Shown: one piece after another, positions 16,307 through 24,590 of the stretch | How positions within the stretch are numbered: the stretch's first letter is position 1 | Layout: each line of letters opens with the position of its first letter | NCBI GenBank assembly: GCA_938034905.1 | Contig: CALHLF010000079.1 | Location: forward strand, 1-37,415 | Direction: 5' to 3' | Length of the DNA: 37,415 nt | Source of the DNA: an uncultured bacterium | Lineage (GTDB): Bacteria; Dictyoglomota; Dictyoglomia; Dictyoglomales; Dictyoglomaceae | The notes under the pieces: model-generated | Database searches by the model: none | The model's input: only the letters and a program-made list of their open reading frames with translations | What the model was told of the DNA's origin: nothing | Translations under genes and position numbers: made by a program

Positions 16307-17593
16307 TTATCTTCCAAAGATTAAATTAGGAATAAATAATACTAAATCTGGGAAAAAGATAATAGTTGTCATTGCTAAAACTACTGCTATTAAAAAAGGC
16401 CAAGATTCTCTTATAAATTCTCCAATAGATACATCTAAAATAGAACATACCGCATACATTGCAGCACCTACTGGAGGAGTGAAGTTTCCTATAGCACAAG
16501 TAATAACGAAAATTAAGCCAAAATGTACAGGATCAATTCCTAATTTTAGAGCGATGGGGAAAAATATTGATGTAAGCATAAGAATAAGAACTGTTGCATC
16601 AATAAAGCACCCAGCAACTAATAAAAGACTAATTAATATAAGAAGGAAAATATAAGGATTATTTGTAATGCCAAGAATAAAATTAGAAATAATTTCTGGG
16701 ATTCTTTCCCATACTATCCCATAGGAAAATATAGAAGAAAAGGCTATAAGGGACATAGTGGCACCAATATCAATAGTTGAACCTCTTAATGCTTCTAAAA
16801 AATTTTTTAGATTTAAATCTCCATATATTAAAGTTCCTATAATAATAGCATAAACTACACAAAGGGCTCCAACTTCTGATGGAGTAAAATATCCTCCCCT
16901 TAATCCTACCAGCAATATTACAGGGAAAAGAATTGCCCAGATACCCCCATAGGATGCATGTATTAACTCTTTAAAGGACGCTCTCTTTTCCCTTTGAGGG
17001 GGAAATTTTCTTATCCTTGCAGTTACTGCAACAGTAATCATAAGATAGGTCATTATTAAAAGTCCTGGTACTATTCCTCCTGCAAAAAGTCTTCCAATAG
17101 ATACTTGAGCAATAGTTCCAAATAGCACAAGACCAATACTGGGAGGAATTGTTGGAACCTCTAAGGAAGAAAAAACTAAAGATCCTGCTGCATACCCCTT
17201 AGGGAGTCCTCTTTTGATCATCTCCGGTCCTAACATACGTGCTTCCATTGCTGCATCAGCGATAGCAGACCCAGAGACACCTCCCATAAGAGCAGAAAGG
17301 ACACAAGTAACCTGTGCTAATCCTCCCCTTAAATGTCCCACAAGTACTGTGGAAAGATCAATTAATCTCTTTGTAATTCCCGAATGATTCATCATATTTC
17401 CCGCAAGAATAAATAATGGAATTGCTAAAAGGGCAAAATTTAATGTTTGAGATAAGGGCAATTGGACTGGTGTGGTGAGGGGAATCTCTAAGGGATGCTG
17501 GAGGAAGAATAAAAGTCCTGATATGGCAATGGCAAAAACAACAGGCATCCCTAAGATCATAAAGACCAAGAACAATATTACAACTATTAACAT
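16307..17593 (-). CDS. dctM: TRAP transporter large permease (DctM)
   Basis: This is the 12-helix membrane subunit that carries the solute with sodium or proton symport. Its 428 residues are typical. The family patterns are present: 'PLFILAGNMMNHSGIT', 'GGVSGSAIADA', 'PTIPPSIGLVLFG', 'FTPSEVGALCVVYA' and 'NFTPPVGAAMYAVCSI'. ATG at 17593 follows the dctQ stop by two bases; the ribosome site AGGAGG is inside the end of dctQ, so the two are coupled. The substrate is likely a sugar acid, from the KDPG-aldolase and dehydrogenase genes in the operon. Confidence 0.95.
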   Translation of the reverse strand: MLIVVILFLVFMILGMPVVFAIAISGLLFFLQHPLEIPLTTPVQLPLSQTLNFALLAIPLFILAGNMMNHSGITKRLIDLSTVLVGHLRGGLAQVTCVLSALMGGVSGSAIADAAMEARMLGPEMIKRGLPKGYAAGSLVFSSLEVPTIPPSIGLVLFGTIAQVSIGRLFAGGIVPGLLIMTYLMITVAVTARIRKFPPQREKRASFKELIHASYGGIWAILFPVILLVGLRGGYFTPSEVGALCVVYAIIIGTLIYGDLNLKNFLEALRGSTIDIGATMSLIAFSSIFSYGIVWERIPEIISNFILGITNNPYIFLLILISLLLVAGCFIDATVLILMLTSIFFPIALKLGIDPVHFGLIFVITCAIGNFTPPVGAAMYAVCSILDVSIGEFIRESWPFLIAVVLAMTTIIFFPDLVLFIPNLIFGR

Positions 17594-17595
17594 GT

Positions 17596-18072
17596 CTATT
17601 TCCTCCTTCTTAAGGATTTTATCTCATCTATTATCTTATAAATAGTAGTAAAGAGGAGAAGAAAAGAACCAAAGGGGACACTAATAGTAACCCAAGAATA
17701 ACTAAATCCATAAATACCTTCATAGGCTCTAAATCTCATATCATAAGCAGCTTCTATCCCAAATCTGATAAGAAAAATCAAAAATCCGGTGATAATTATA
17801 TAATTTATTATTCTTATAATTGCTTTTACCTTCTCTGGAAGTTTATTTACAAAAAAATCAATAGTCATCAACTTATCTCTTCTAAAGGCTATATCCGTTG
17901 CTAAGAATGCAGTCCATGCAAAAAGAAAACTTGCCAATGGGTTTGCCCATCTTATTGGGTTTTTTAAGGTTCTTGAAATTCCTGCAGTAAAAACTAAAAT
18001 TACAATAGAGACTAAAAAGATTTGGGCTAAGAAAATCTCAACTTTACCAAGAAAATCATAAATCTTTCTCAT
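17596..18072 (-). CDS. dctQ: TRAP transporter small permease (DctQ)
   Basis: This four-helix small membrane subunit, 158 residues, has typical features: 'GISRTLKNPIRWANPLASFLFAWTAFLATDIAFRRDKLMTIDFFV' spans helices 1-2 and the conserved R-x-x-x-x-x-W and H/K-I-D-like motifs. It sits between the hairpin at 18091-18134 and dctM. GAGGTGA precedes the ATG at 18072. Confidence 0.93.
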   Translation of the reverse strand: MRKIYDFLGKVEIFLAQIFLVSIVILVFTAGISRTLKNPIRWANPLASFLFAWTAFLATDIAFRRDKLMTIDFFVNKLPEKVKAIIRIINYIIITGFLIFLIRFGIEAAYDMRFRAYEGIYGFSYSWVTISVPFGSFLLLFTTIYKIIDEIKSLRRRK

Positions 18073-18090
18073 ACTCTTTCACCTCATTCT

Positions 18091-18134
18091 TAAAAAAATA
18101 AAGGGATCGGACCTTATGAAAAGATCCGATCCCT
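18091..18134 (-). terminator. Intrinsic terminator-like hairpin between dctP and dctQ
   Basis: AGGGATCGGA (18102-18111) pairs perfectly with TCCGATCCCT (18125-18134). A CTT/AAG inner stem and a five-base loop lie inside. On the leftward strand it is followed by a run with seven consecutive T (TTATTTTTTT). It comes 12 bases after the dctP stop and before dctQ in the same orientation, so it probably gives partial termination, keeping binding protein in excess over permease. Confidence 0.85.
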
Positions 18135-18145
18135 AAGGATAAAAT

Positions 18146-19147
18146 TTACTTCTTTCTAAGCTCCCTCCAAACCTTGTCCTTTGCCTCTTTAATCTTTAAA
18201 ACTTCATAAGCTTTTTCTCCTGCCTTCTTAAATGCTGCTATATCTATATCCTTCTTTGGTATTATAATCATTCCCTTCTCTTGAATCATCTTTTTAACTT
18301 CCTCTTCTTTTGCAAATACAACCTTTGTGGTTTCTATTCCTGCTTTATCGCATTCTTCTTCAAGGATCTTTTGGTAAGTTAAAGGTAAACTTCTGAACCA
18401 TTTTGCACTAACCACTTCAAAGTTTATTAATAAAATATGGCTGGTCTCATTTACATATTTCAGTACTTCATATAATCTCATCCCTGGTATATTGTTATAT
18501 ACAAGCTCTACTCCATCTACAGCTTTTTGCTGAAGGGCAGGATATATATCACCAAAGGCTAAAGCTACAGGAGTAGCTCCAAGGGCACGGATAGATTCTT
18601 GCCAAACAGGAGTTCCAGGAGTTCTAATGCGAAGTCCCTTCAAATCCTCGGGAGTTTTTATTGGTTTGTTGGTCATGAAGTGCCTAAATCCTTGTACCCA
18701 AACAAAGGAGAGGACTTTAAATCCGTATTTTTCTTCTAAGGTTTTTAGCCAGTTGTGGACAGTGGGCATCTTCTTTAGTTTTTGTACTTCTTCGGGAGAA
18801 TCTACAAAATAAGGGCAGTTCATTATTCCAATATCGGGAACATACATTGCCATTCTTGCAGAATCAGTGTTTTGGCCTATATTAGCTCCTTTTCTGATTT
18901 GTTCCAATATATCTTCCTCTACGCCCAGCTGTGCACTGTGATATACCTCAATCTTAAGTCCACCGTTTGTTCTTTCCTCTACTGCCTTTGCCCACTTTAG
19001 GAATCCTTCATGATAAGGATCTAAAGGGGATAGGACATGATTGAATTTTAATACAAATTTTGGAGTTTGAGCAGATAATGGAATAGCTAATAATATTAAC
19101 ATTAAAATGGAAACAATAGTCAAAGAGATTCTCCTAAGTTTTCCCAT
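18146..19147 (-). CDS. dctP: TRAP transporter solute-binding protein (DctP)
   Basis: This is the secreted receptor of the TRAP importer, 333 residues. The signal peptide covers about the first 25 residues, ending 'LAIPLSAQT'. The DctP family pattern is clear: 'HVLSPLDPYHEGFLKWAKAVEERTNG', 'GVEEDILEQIRKG', 'PEDLKGLRIRTPGTPVWQESIRALGATPVAL' with the ligand-carboxylate Arg in 'RIRTPG', and 'DGVELVYNN'. GGAGGG precedes the ATG. The ligand is an organic or sugar acid, inferred from the conserved Arg and the operon. Confidence 0.95.
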   Translation of the reverse strand: MGKLRRISLTIVSILMLILLAIPLSAQTPKFVLKFNHVLSPLDPYHEGFLKWAKAVEERTNGGLKIEVYHSAQLGVEEDILEQIRKGANIGQNTDSARMAMYVPDIGIMNCPYFVDSPEEVQKLKKMPTVHNWLKTLEEKYGFKVLSFVWVQGFRHFMTNKPIKTPEDLKGLRIRTPGTPVWQESIRALGATPVALAFGDIYPALQQKAVDGVELVYNNIPGMRLYEVLKYVNETSHILLINFEVVSAKWFRSLPLTYQKILEEECDKAGIETTKVVFAKEEEVKKMIQEKGMIIIPKKDIDIAAFKKAGEKAYEVLKIKEAKDKVWRELRKK

Positions 19148-19205
19148 AATTTTCCCTCCATTTTAAAAAATTCTTCATTGTTAAGCCCAAAATCTATTTA
19201 AATTT

Positions 19206-19853
19206 TTACTTTTCTCTTGCCTTTCTCACCTCCTCTATAAATTTTTGGGCTCTTTCCGATAATAGATCCCATTTTTTCTCAGATAACAATTTTTTATCCA
19301 CTAAGTTTCCTCCTACTCCTACAAAGCATGCTCCTGCTTTAATGAATTCCCCTACATTTTCAAGACTAACCCCGCCTGTGGGAGAAAGCCTAATATGGGG
19401 CATAGGTCCATGAATATCCTTTATAAATTGAGGTCCTAAGGAAGATGCAGGAAAAATCTTTATTACATCTCCTCCCTCCTCCCATGCAGTGAGAATTTCT
19501 GTAGGGGTATAAGCTCCAGGGATGGCAACTTTATCATATCTATGACAAATTTTTATAATTTCAGGTTTTAAAACAGGAGATACAATAAATTCTGCACCTG
19601 CTAATATAGCAAGTCTTGCAGTTTCTGGATCAAGTACAGTCCCAACTCCTAAAACTATATCCTTTCCCATATTTTTTGATATTTCTGGAAGCATATTGAG
19701 AGCTCCAGGTGTGGTCATTGTAAGTTCAATCCCAATTACTCCACCCTCCTTTAATGATTTTGCAATGTTTAACAATTCCTCAGAATTATCTACTCTTATT
19801 ACTGCTACAACTCCACAGTCAATAATTTTCTCTAAGATTTTTTCCCTTCCCAT
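19206..19853 (-). CDS. eda: KDPG/KHG aldolase (2-keto-3-deoxy-6-phosphogluconate aldolase)
   Basis: It cleaves 2-keto-3-deoxy-6-phosphogluconate to pyruvate and glyceraldehyde-3-phosphate, the last step of Entner-Doudoroff and uronate breakdown. Its 215 residues fit the class I enzyme. Visible catalytic residues are Arg20 ('VIRVDN'), Glu43 in 'IELTMTTPG' and the Schiff-base Lys132 in 'VIKIFPAS'. 'LSPTGGV' provides the phosphate site. It begins 10 bases after the dehydrogenase stop, within the RpiR operon. No KDG kinase is in the window, so either it lies elsewhere or the enzyme acts on an unphosphorylated keto-deoxy acid. Confidence 0.93.
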   Translation of the reverse strand: MGREKILEKIIDCGVVAVIRVDNSEELLNIAKSLKEGGVIGIELTMTTPGALNMLPEISKNMGKDIVLGVGTVLDPETARLAILAGAEFIVSPVLKPEIIKICHRYDKVAIPGAYTPTEILTAWEEGGDVIKIFPASSLGPQFIKDIHGPMPHIRLSPTGGVSLENVGEFIKAGACFVGVGGNLVDKKLLSEKKWDLLSERAQKFIEEVRKAREK

Positions 19854-19863
19854 TTTTACCTCC

Positions 19864-20817
19864 TTAAGATACTATAAATTTAGGTTCTTCTCCCTTTAAT
19901 ACTAAGATAAGATTTTCTACAGAGACTTCTGCCATTTTCTCAATGGCTTCTTCAGTATGAGCTCCAGTATGAGAAGTGATAACAACATTTTCTAAATCAA
20001 ATAAGGGAGAATTTTTAGGGGGTTCCTCTTCAAGGACATCTAATCCTGCCCCAAAGATTCTCTTTTCCTTTAATGCTTTATATAATGCGATCTCATCTAT
20101 AATTCCACCCCTTGAAGTATTAATGATAATTGCAGAAGGCTTCATCATATTAATTTCTCTCTCAGAAATTAAATGATAGGTATCCTTAGTTAAAGGAATA
20201 TGAAGAGTTATAATGTCAGAATTCTTTAAAAGTTCTTCCAAGGAAACATATAGAACTCCTTCCCTTTCTGCCCAAGAATAATCAGGAGAAAGATCATAAC
20301 AAGTTATTCTTAAGTCAAAGCCCTTTAAGAGTTTTATAACCCTTTTTCCAATATTTCCTGTCCCAATAACCCCAAGGGTTTTCCCATATAATTCGTACCC
20401 TATAAATCTTTCCCATAATCCCTCTCGAGATTTTCTATCGGATAAAGAAATTCCCCTCAAAACAGAAAAAATCAATCCTATGGTCAATTCTGCTACCCCA
20501 TTAGTATTTGCAAAGGGAGTATTTGTAACTATAATTCCCAACTTTTTTGCGGCTTCAATATCTATATTGTCAACTCCTACCCCATATTTTGAGATAACCT
20601 TTAATCTTTCTGCATTCTCTAAGACCCTTGAGGTTAAAGGGTCTATTCCTACAATGATTCCATCAACATCTCTAATAAGCTTTATAATTTCTTCCTCCTT
20701 TAATACCCTCCCATATGGATTAAGAATTACCTCATATCCTTCCCTTTCTAATCTTTCTATATATTTTTTTCCTCTTGTTTCGAAGGTTCTTGGAGTTATT
20801 AATACTTTAATAGACAC
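19864..20817 (-). CDS. D-isomer-specific 2-hydroxyacid dehydrogenase (phosphoglycerate-dehydrogenase-like)
   Basis: This NAD-dependent enzyme of 317 residues interconverts a 2-hydroxy acid and its 2-keto acid. It has 'YGVGVDNID', the Rossmann motif 'GVIGTGNIG', the catalytic Arg in 'NTSRGG', a Glu in 'LEEEPP' and the catalytic His in 'SHTGAHT'. It lacks the C-terminal ACT domain of biosynthetic SerA and sits in a sugar-acid operon, so a catabolic role on a sugar or hydroxy acid is more likely than serine synthesis. The start is GTG at 20817, with AAAGGAG ten bases upstream and 18 bases after the rpiR stop. Confidence 0.9.
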   Translation of the reverse strand: MSIKVLITPRTFETRGKKYIERLEREGYEVILNPYGRVLKEEEIIKLIRDVDGIIVGIDPLTSRVLENAERLKVISKYGVGVDNIDIEAAKKLGIIVTNTPFANTNGVAELTIGLIFSVLRGISLSDRKSREGLWERFIGYELYGKTLGVIGTGNIGKRVIKLLKGFDLRITCYDLSPDYSWAEREGVLYVSLEELLKNSDIITLHIPLTKDTYHLISEREINMMKPSAIIINTSRGGIIDEIALYKALKEKRIFGAGLDVLEEEPPKNSPLFDLENVVITSHTGAHTEEAIEKMAEVSVENLILVLKGEEPKFIVS

Positions 20818-20835
20818 GTGCTAATATCTCCTTTC

Positions 20836-21684
20836 TTAAAATCTCTTAGGAACTATAGCTTCTCTGGTAAGTTTTAAATTCTCAATGGTTTTATCTAATC
20901 TTCTTAATGCAACTCCTATATAGAGGGCATCAATAATGGATAGTTGAGCTATACGAGCAGAGGTACTTTCAGTTCTATAAAAGGTTTCTTCTGAGGATAC
21001 AGAAAGCTTTATATCCAATACTTTGTCCATGGGGGTTTTGGCATAATGGGTTATACCGATGGTAGTTGCTCCTCTTTTCTTTGCTAAGGTGAGGGCATCA
21101 ATTATGTCCTTACTACTTCCTGAAGCAGATATTCCTATCACCACGTCATTAGGTTCCAATATACTTGCAGACATAGCCTGCATATGGCTATCTATATAGG
21201 CAACTGTTGGAATTCCTGTTTTCATAAATTTATGCTGGGCATCTAAAGCTACAGGTCCAGAACCACCTACTCCATATATTTGAAGTTGTCTTGCAGAAAG
21301 AATAGCAGATATTGCTCTTTCCAATTCCTTTATGGAAAGAATATTAAGAGTAGCCTCCATAGCCCTTATATTTGCAGAGAATACCTTTTTTAAGATAGTT
21401 TCTAAATTGTCTCCTTCTTGAACTGCCTGATGTACTGTTTTTACTGGTTGAATTTTTTCCATGGCAAGAGTTATTTTTAATTCTTGAAATCCCCTAAATC
21501 CCATTTTTTTACACATTCTTACTACAGTTGCCTCACTTACTCCTACTCTTTCTGCAAACTCTGTGATGGGAAGGTGGAGGACTTCCTGCCAATGGGTCAA
21601 AATATAATTTGCGACTTTCTCTTCAGAGGCTCGAAGATTTACCTTTTTCTCTTTTATGCTTTCTAATACATTAGATTCCTTCAT
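20836..21684 (-). CDS. RpiR-family transcriptional regulator (HTH plus SIS domain)
   Basis: This 282-residue regulator is the first gene of the operon it probably controls. The N-terminal helix-turn-helix ('EFAERVGVSEATVVRMCKKMGFRGFQELK', about 40-68) is followed by a SIS phosphosugar-binding domain ('IYGVGGSGPVALDAQHKFMKTG' and 'ISASGSSKDIIDAL'). In this family sugar phosphates such as KDPG are ligands (HexR), which fits the aldolase gene downstream. The ATG at 21684 has no ribosome site; a stop six codons upstream rules out extension. One copy of a 15-base near-palindrome (21688-21702) ends four bases before the start codon, so the protein may also block its own translation or transcription. 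Confidence 0.92.
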   Translation of the reverse strand: MKESNVLESIKEKKVNLRASEEKVANYILTHWQEVLHLPITEFAERVGVSEATVVRMCKKMGFRGFQELKITLAMEKIQPVKTVHQAVQEGDNLETILKKVFSANIRAMEATLNILSIKELERAISAILSARQLQIYGVGGSGPVALDAQHKFMKTGIPTVAYIDSHMQAMSASILEPNDVVIGISASGSSKDIIDALTLAKKRGATTIGITHYAKTPMDKVLDIKLSVSSEETFYRTESTSARIAQLSIIDALYIGVALRRLDKTIENLKLTREAIVPKRF

Positions 21685-21687
21685 TTT

Positions 21688-21702
21688 TGTATAAAATTTT
21701 CA
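21688..21702 (-). promoter_or_regulatory. Putative RpiR operator, copy 1
   Basis: On the minus strand TGAAAATTTTATACA, just before the rpiR start codon. It differs at one base from copy 2 (21746-21760). Confidence 0.55.
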
Positions 21703-21745
21703 CATTTTATTATTTTTCCAACATATTGAAGACAATTTCCATTCA

Positions 21746-21760
21746 TGAAAATTTTTTACA
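21746..21760 (+). promoter_or_regulatory. Putative RpiR operator, copy 2
   Basis: TGAAAATTTTTTACA. Read on the other strand it is TGTAAAAAATTTTCA, matching the published HexR consensus TGTARTWWWAYTACA at 12 of 15 positions. It lies in the leader, about 30-40 bases after the predicted transcription start. Confidence 0.6.
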
Positions 21761-21793
21761 AAATAAAAATTCCTTTTAAATTCTACAAAATAA

Positions 21794-21822
21794 ATGATAA
21801 AATCTATTTTAATTTTTGTCAA
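21794..21822 (-). promoter_or_regulatory. Promoter of the rpiR / sugar-acid operon
   Basis: On the minus strand TTGACA (21822-21817), 17 bases, and TATCAT (21799-21794). The start near 21787 gives a leader of about 100 bases. It is flanked by copies 2 and 3 of the 15-base repeat. Confidence 0.75.
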
Positions 21823-21833
21823 TACCCTTATGA

Positions 21834-21848
21834 AGAAAATTTTTTACA
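21834..21848 (+). promoter_or_regulatory. Putative RpiR operator, copy 3
   Basis: AGAAAATTTTTTACA, 14 of 15 bases identical to copy 2. It lies 12 bases upstream of the -35 of the rpiR operon promoter and also upstream of the ZIP gene promoter. Confidence 0.5.
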
Positions 21849-21871
21849 TAATTAGACGGGAAATTAAGGAT

Positions 21872-21900
21872 TAGACTAAAGGATATAAAATTTTTATAAT
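21872..21900 (+). promoter_or_regulatory. Probable promoter of the ZIP transporter / SDR pair
   Basis: TAGACT (21872-21877), 17 bases, then a perfect TATAAT (21895-21900). The -35 is weak. The leader would be about 45 bases and contains the GAGGAGG ribosome site. Confidence 0.6.
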
Positions 21901-21951
21901 ATTAAATAATGAGCTTTTTTAAAGACTAAATAAATTTGAGGAGGAAGAGAA

Positions 21952-22764
21952 ATGGAGTTTTTTAGAAATCTTTCTCCCATGGTTCAAGCATTATTAGCTA
22001 CACTATTTACTTGGGGAGTTACTGCTCTTGGTTCTGCAGGGGTCTTTCTTACAAAGGAGATAAATAGGAAAGTTTTGGATGGCATGTTGGGATTTGCAAG
22101 TGGGGTAATGATCTCGGCAAGTTATTTTTCTCTAATTTCACCTGCTATTGAATTAGCAAAAAGTGATTCTTCTTTACCCTTTTGGTTTCCAGTAGTTTTT
22201 GGATTTTTATTAGGAGGATTAACTCTTTATATTATAGATAAACTTCTTCCTCATCTTCATATAAATTTACCTGAGGAGAGTAAAGAGGGAATAGTAACCC
22301 CATGGCGAAGAACTACTTTGTTGATTCTTGCTATAACTCTTCATAACATACCTGAAGGATTAGCAGTGGGAGTTGCTTTTGGGGCTATAAAATTAGGAGG
22401 CGAATATGCGTCTCTTTCTTCTGCTATTGCCCTTGCTATAGGTATAGGGCTTCAAAATTTTCCTGAAGGACTTGCGGTTTCTCTACCTCTAAGAAGAGAA
22501 GGACTATCTCCTTTTAAAAGTTTCTTCTTTGGACAATTATCGGGTATCGTAGAACCTATAGCAGGAATAATAGGAGCTGGGGTAGTACTTGTTGTAAAGC
22601 CGATACTTCCTTATGCTCTATCTTTTGCTGCAGGAGCAATGATATATGTAGTGGTAGAGGAACTTATCCCAGAGGCTCAAAGGTCAGGAGAGACAGACCT
22701 TCCTACAATTGGAGCCCTTTTAGGGTTTGCTATCATGATGCTTCTTGATTTGGCCTTAGGTTAA
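21952..22764 (+). CDS. ZIP-family divalent metal transporter (ZupT-like)
   Basis: This 270-residue membrane protein with about eight helices imports zinc or another divalent metal. The two metal-site helices are intact: 'HNIPEGLAVGVAFG' on helix 4 and 'NFPEGLAVSLPLR' on helix 5. In helix 5 Asn-Phe-Pro replaces His-N-x-P at the first position, a variation common in this GufA-like branch. The His-containing loop 'LLPHLHINLP' lies between helices 3 and 4. GAGGAGG precedes the ATG. An SDR gene follows after 29 bases; the functional link between them is unclear. Confidence 0.92.
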   Translation: MEFFRNLSPMVQALLATLFTWGVTALGSAGVFLTKEINRKVLDGMLGFASGVMISASYFSLISPAIELAKSDSSLPFWFPVVFGFLLGGLTLYIIDKLLPHLHINLPEESKEGIVTPWRRTTLLILAITLHNIPEGLAVGVAFGAIKLGGEYASLSSAIALAIGIGLQNFPEGLAVSLPLRREGLSPFKSFFFGQLSGIVEPIAGIIGAGVVLVVKPILPYALSFAAGAMIYVVVEELIPEAQRSGETDLPTIGALLGFAIMMLLDLALG

Positions 22765-22793
22765 ATTTTAAAAACATAATAAGGAGGTTTTAA

Positions 22794-23543
22794 ATGGATA
22801 AAGTGGCCATTATAACAGGTGGTGGACAGGGGATTGGGAAAGCTATTACCAAGAAATTTTTAGAAAATAATATTAGGGTAATTGTAGCAGAAATTGATGA
22901 AGAAGCAGGAAAGGAAATAGAAGAAGAATATTCCTCTTTAGGAGATATAAAGTTTATAAAAACTGATGTTTCAAAAGAAGAAGATGTAAAGAGTATGGTT
23001 GAGGAGACGATAAAGATTTTTGGAAAAATAAATTATCTAATAAATAATGCAGGGATTGGAATAAATAAGCATATTTCAGAACTAACTCTTGAGGAGTGGA
23101 ATAGAGTAATTGGAGTGAATCTAACAGGAGCCTTTTTATGCTCCAAATATGCTTATCCTTATTTAAAAAAAGAAAAAGGAGTAATAATAAATATAGCCTC
23201 TACAAGAGCTTTTATGTCTGAACCAAATACTGAAGCCTATTCTGCCTCAAAAGGAGGGATATATGCTTTAACTCATGCTCTTGCTATAAGTCTTGGTCCT
23301 GAGATTAGAGTAAATTGCATAAGTCCTGGTTGGATAGAGGTCTCAGAATGGAAGAAAAAATCAATAAGAAAGTCTGTCGAACTTACAGAATTAGATCATA
23401 AGCAACATCCTGCAGGAAGAGTTGGAAAGCCTGAGGATATAGCAAGCTTGGTACTTTATTTAATCTCTGATGAGGCAGGATTTATTACAGGAGCAAATTT
23501 TATAGTAGATGGTGGAATGACAAGAAAAATGATCTATCTATAA
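22794..23543 (+). CDS. SDR-family NAD(P)-dependent dehydrogenase
   Basis: This is a classical short-chain dehydrogenase of 249 residues. The cofactor loop is 'GGGQGIG' (9-15). 'NNAG' (84-87), Ser136, Tyr149 and Lys153 ('YSASKGG') and the C-terminal 'GANFIVDGG' complete the site. AAGGAGG precedes the ATG, and the gene lies 29 bases after the ZIP gene, probably co-transcribed. Identity to named enzymes such as glucose or gluconate dehydrogenases is too general to assign a substrate. It converges with the epimerase gene three bases away. Confidence 0.9.
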   Translation: MDKVAIITGGGQGIGKAITKKFLENNIRVIVAEIDEEAGKEIEEEYSSLGDIKFIKTDVSKEEDVKSMVEETIKIFGKINYLINNAGIGINKHISELTLEEWNRVIGVNLTGAFLCSKYAYPYLKKEKGVIINIASTRAFMSEPNTEAYSASKGGIYALTHALAISLGPEIRVNCISPGWIEVSEWKKKSIRKSVELTELDHKQHPAGRVGKPEDIASLVLYLISDEAGFITGANFIVDGGMTRKMIYL

Positions 23544-23546
23544 AAA

Positions 23547-24575
23547 TTACACTTTGTATACCGGTCCTTCTACCTTATACTTTCCTCTAAACTTTTCTTC
23601 TTTAAGCATAAGGAGACTATCAAGATCATGAAAATCAAATGCTCCTGTTCCCAGTGCAAAATGTACACTTTGATTTATCCCAAGGCTTGATTCTCCCATA
23701 CATCCTATTATCAATCTTAAATTTGCGGTCCTTGCCATTTCTACTATGGCAAGGGCATCACTTATACCTGATTTCATAAGCTTTATATTAATGTAATCTA
23801 CAGCTTCTTCCTTTATTAATCTAAACACATCATATTTTGTTCTTGCACTCTCATCAGCAGCTACTGGAAAGGGAGATTTCCATCTAACATATTTCAGTCC
23901 TTCAATATCATTCATATCTACAGGTTGCTCAAAAACAGATATATCGATACCTGCTCTATAAACTTCTTTCACAAATTTTATTGCTTGTTTAGGAGTATAT
24001 CCTGTATTGGCATCAACTATATATTTACAACCCTTGCTCACTTCATGAATTGCAATCATTCCTTGGATATCCTCTTCTAAATTTTCTCCAACCTTTATTT
24101 TTATTATCCTATGTCCACGGGCCAAAATTTCTCTGACATCTTTAACTCTTTCTTCAATAGAGCCTATACTGATGGTATAGTCTGTTTCAATTTCTTTTTT
24201 GGCTCCACCAAGAATTTGATAAACAGGAACACCTACTTCTTCCCCGAAGGCATCCAATACAGCATATTGAACTGCTGCTTTTATACTACTAGCAGATTTT
24301 AATGAATCTATTTTTTCAAATATCCTTCTATACTCCCTTACATCCATTTCCATTATCATCTCTTCTACTACTTCTTCAAGAGCCATAAGTGCCTCAATCC
24401 TTTCCCCATTTACCCTAAAAGATGGGGAAGCTTCTCCAAAACCTTGAATTCCATTTTCCAGCTCAATAATAACTTCAATATTTTTTGTATCGTATGCTAT
24501 ATTGTTAGCAATATGAAAGGGCTTAATATATTCGAAGGTGTTAAGCTTGAATCTAACTTTCTTAATCTTTGCCAT
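23547..24575 (-). CDS. Enolase-superfamily dipeptide epimerase (L-Ala-D/L-Glu epimerase-like)
   Basis: These enzymes invert the alpha carbon of a dipeptide, classically L-Ala-D-Glu from cell-wall peptides. The residue set is complete: the K-x-K base at Lys159/Lys161 ('IIKIKVG'), metal ligands Asp188 ('VDANTGY'), Glu216 ('FEQPV') and Asp241 ('AADES'), the second base Lys265/268 region ('NIKLMKSG'), and the dipeptide-binding Asp317/Asp319 of 'HDLDS'. The last motif separates dipeptide epimerases from muconate or mandelate enzymes. Length 342 is normal. It follows the transglutaminase-fold gene by 15 bases in one operon, supporting a peptide-recycling role; the specific dipeptide is not determinable here. 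Confidence 0.87.
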   Translation of the reverse strand: MAKIKKVRFKLNTFEYIKPFHIANNIAYDTKNIEVIIELENGIQGFGEASPSFRVNGERIEALMALEEVVEEMIMEMDVREYRRIFEKIDSLKSASSIKAAVQYAVLDAFGEEVGVPVYQILGGAKKEIETDYTISIGSIEERVKDVREILARGHRIIKIKVGENLEEDIQGMIAIHEVSKGCKYIVDANTGYTPKQAIKFVKEVYRAGIDISVFEQPVDMNDIEGLKYVRWKSPFPVAADESARTKYDVFRLIKEEAVDYINIKLMKSGISDALAIVEMARTANLRLIIGCMGESSLGINQSVHFALGTGAFDFHDLDSLLMLKEEKFRGKYKVEGPVYKV

Positions 24576-24590
24576 ACATCTTATTCCTCC

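Noticed and set aside
19206-19853. Reading the operon as a complete Entner-Doudoroff pathway
   Set aside because: No 6-phosphogluconate dehydratase or KDG kinase is present in the window, so only a sugar-acid route using an aldolase is supported.
21684-21716. Leaderless promoter for rpiR (TATACA just before the ATG)
   Set aside because: No -35 at the right distance, and the spacing to ATG is only three bases; the TTGACA-N17-TATCAT promoter upstream is far better.
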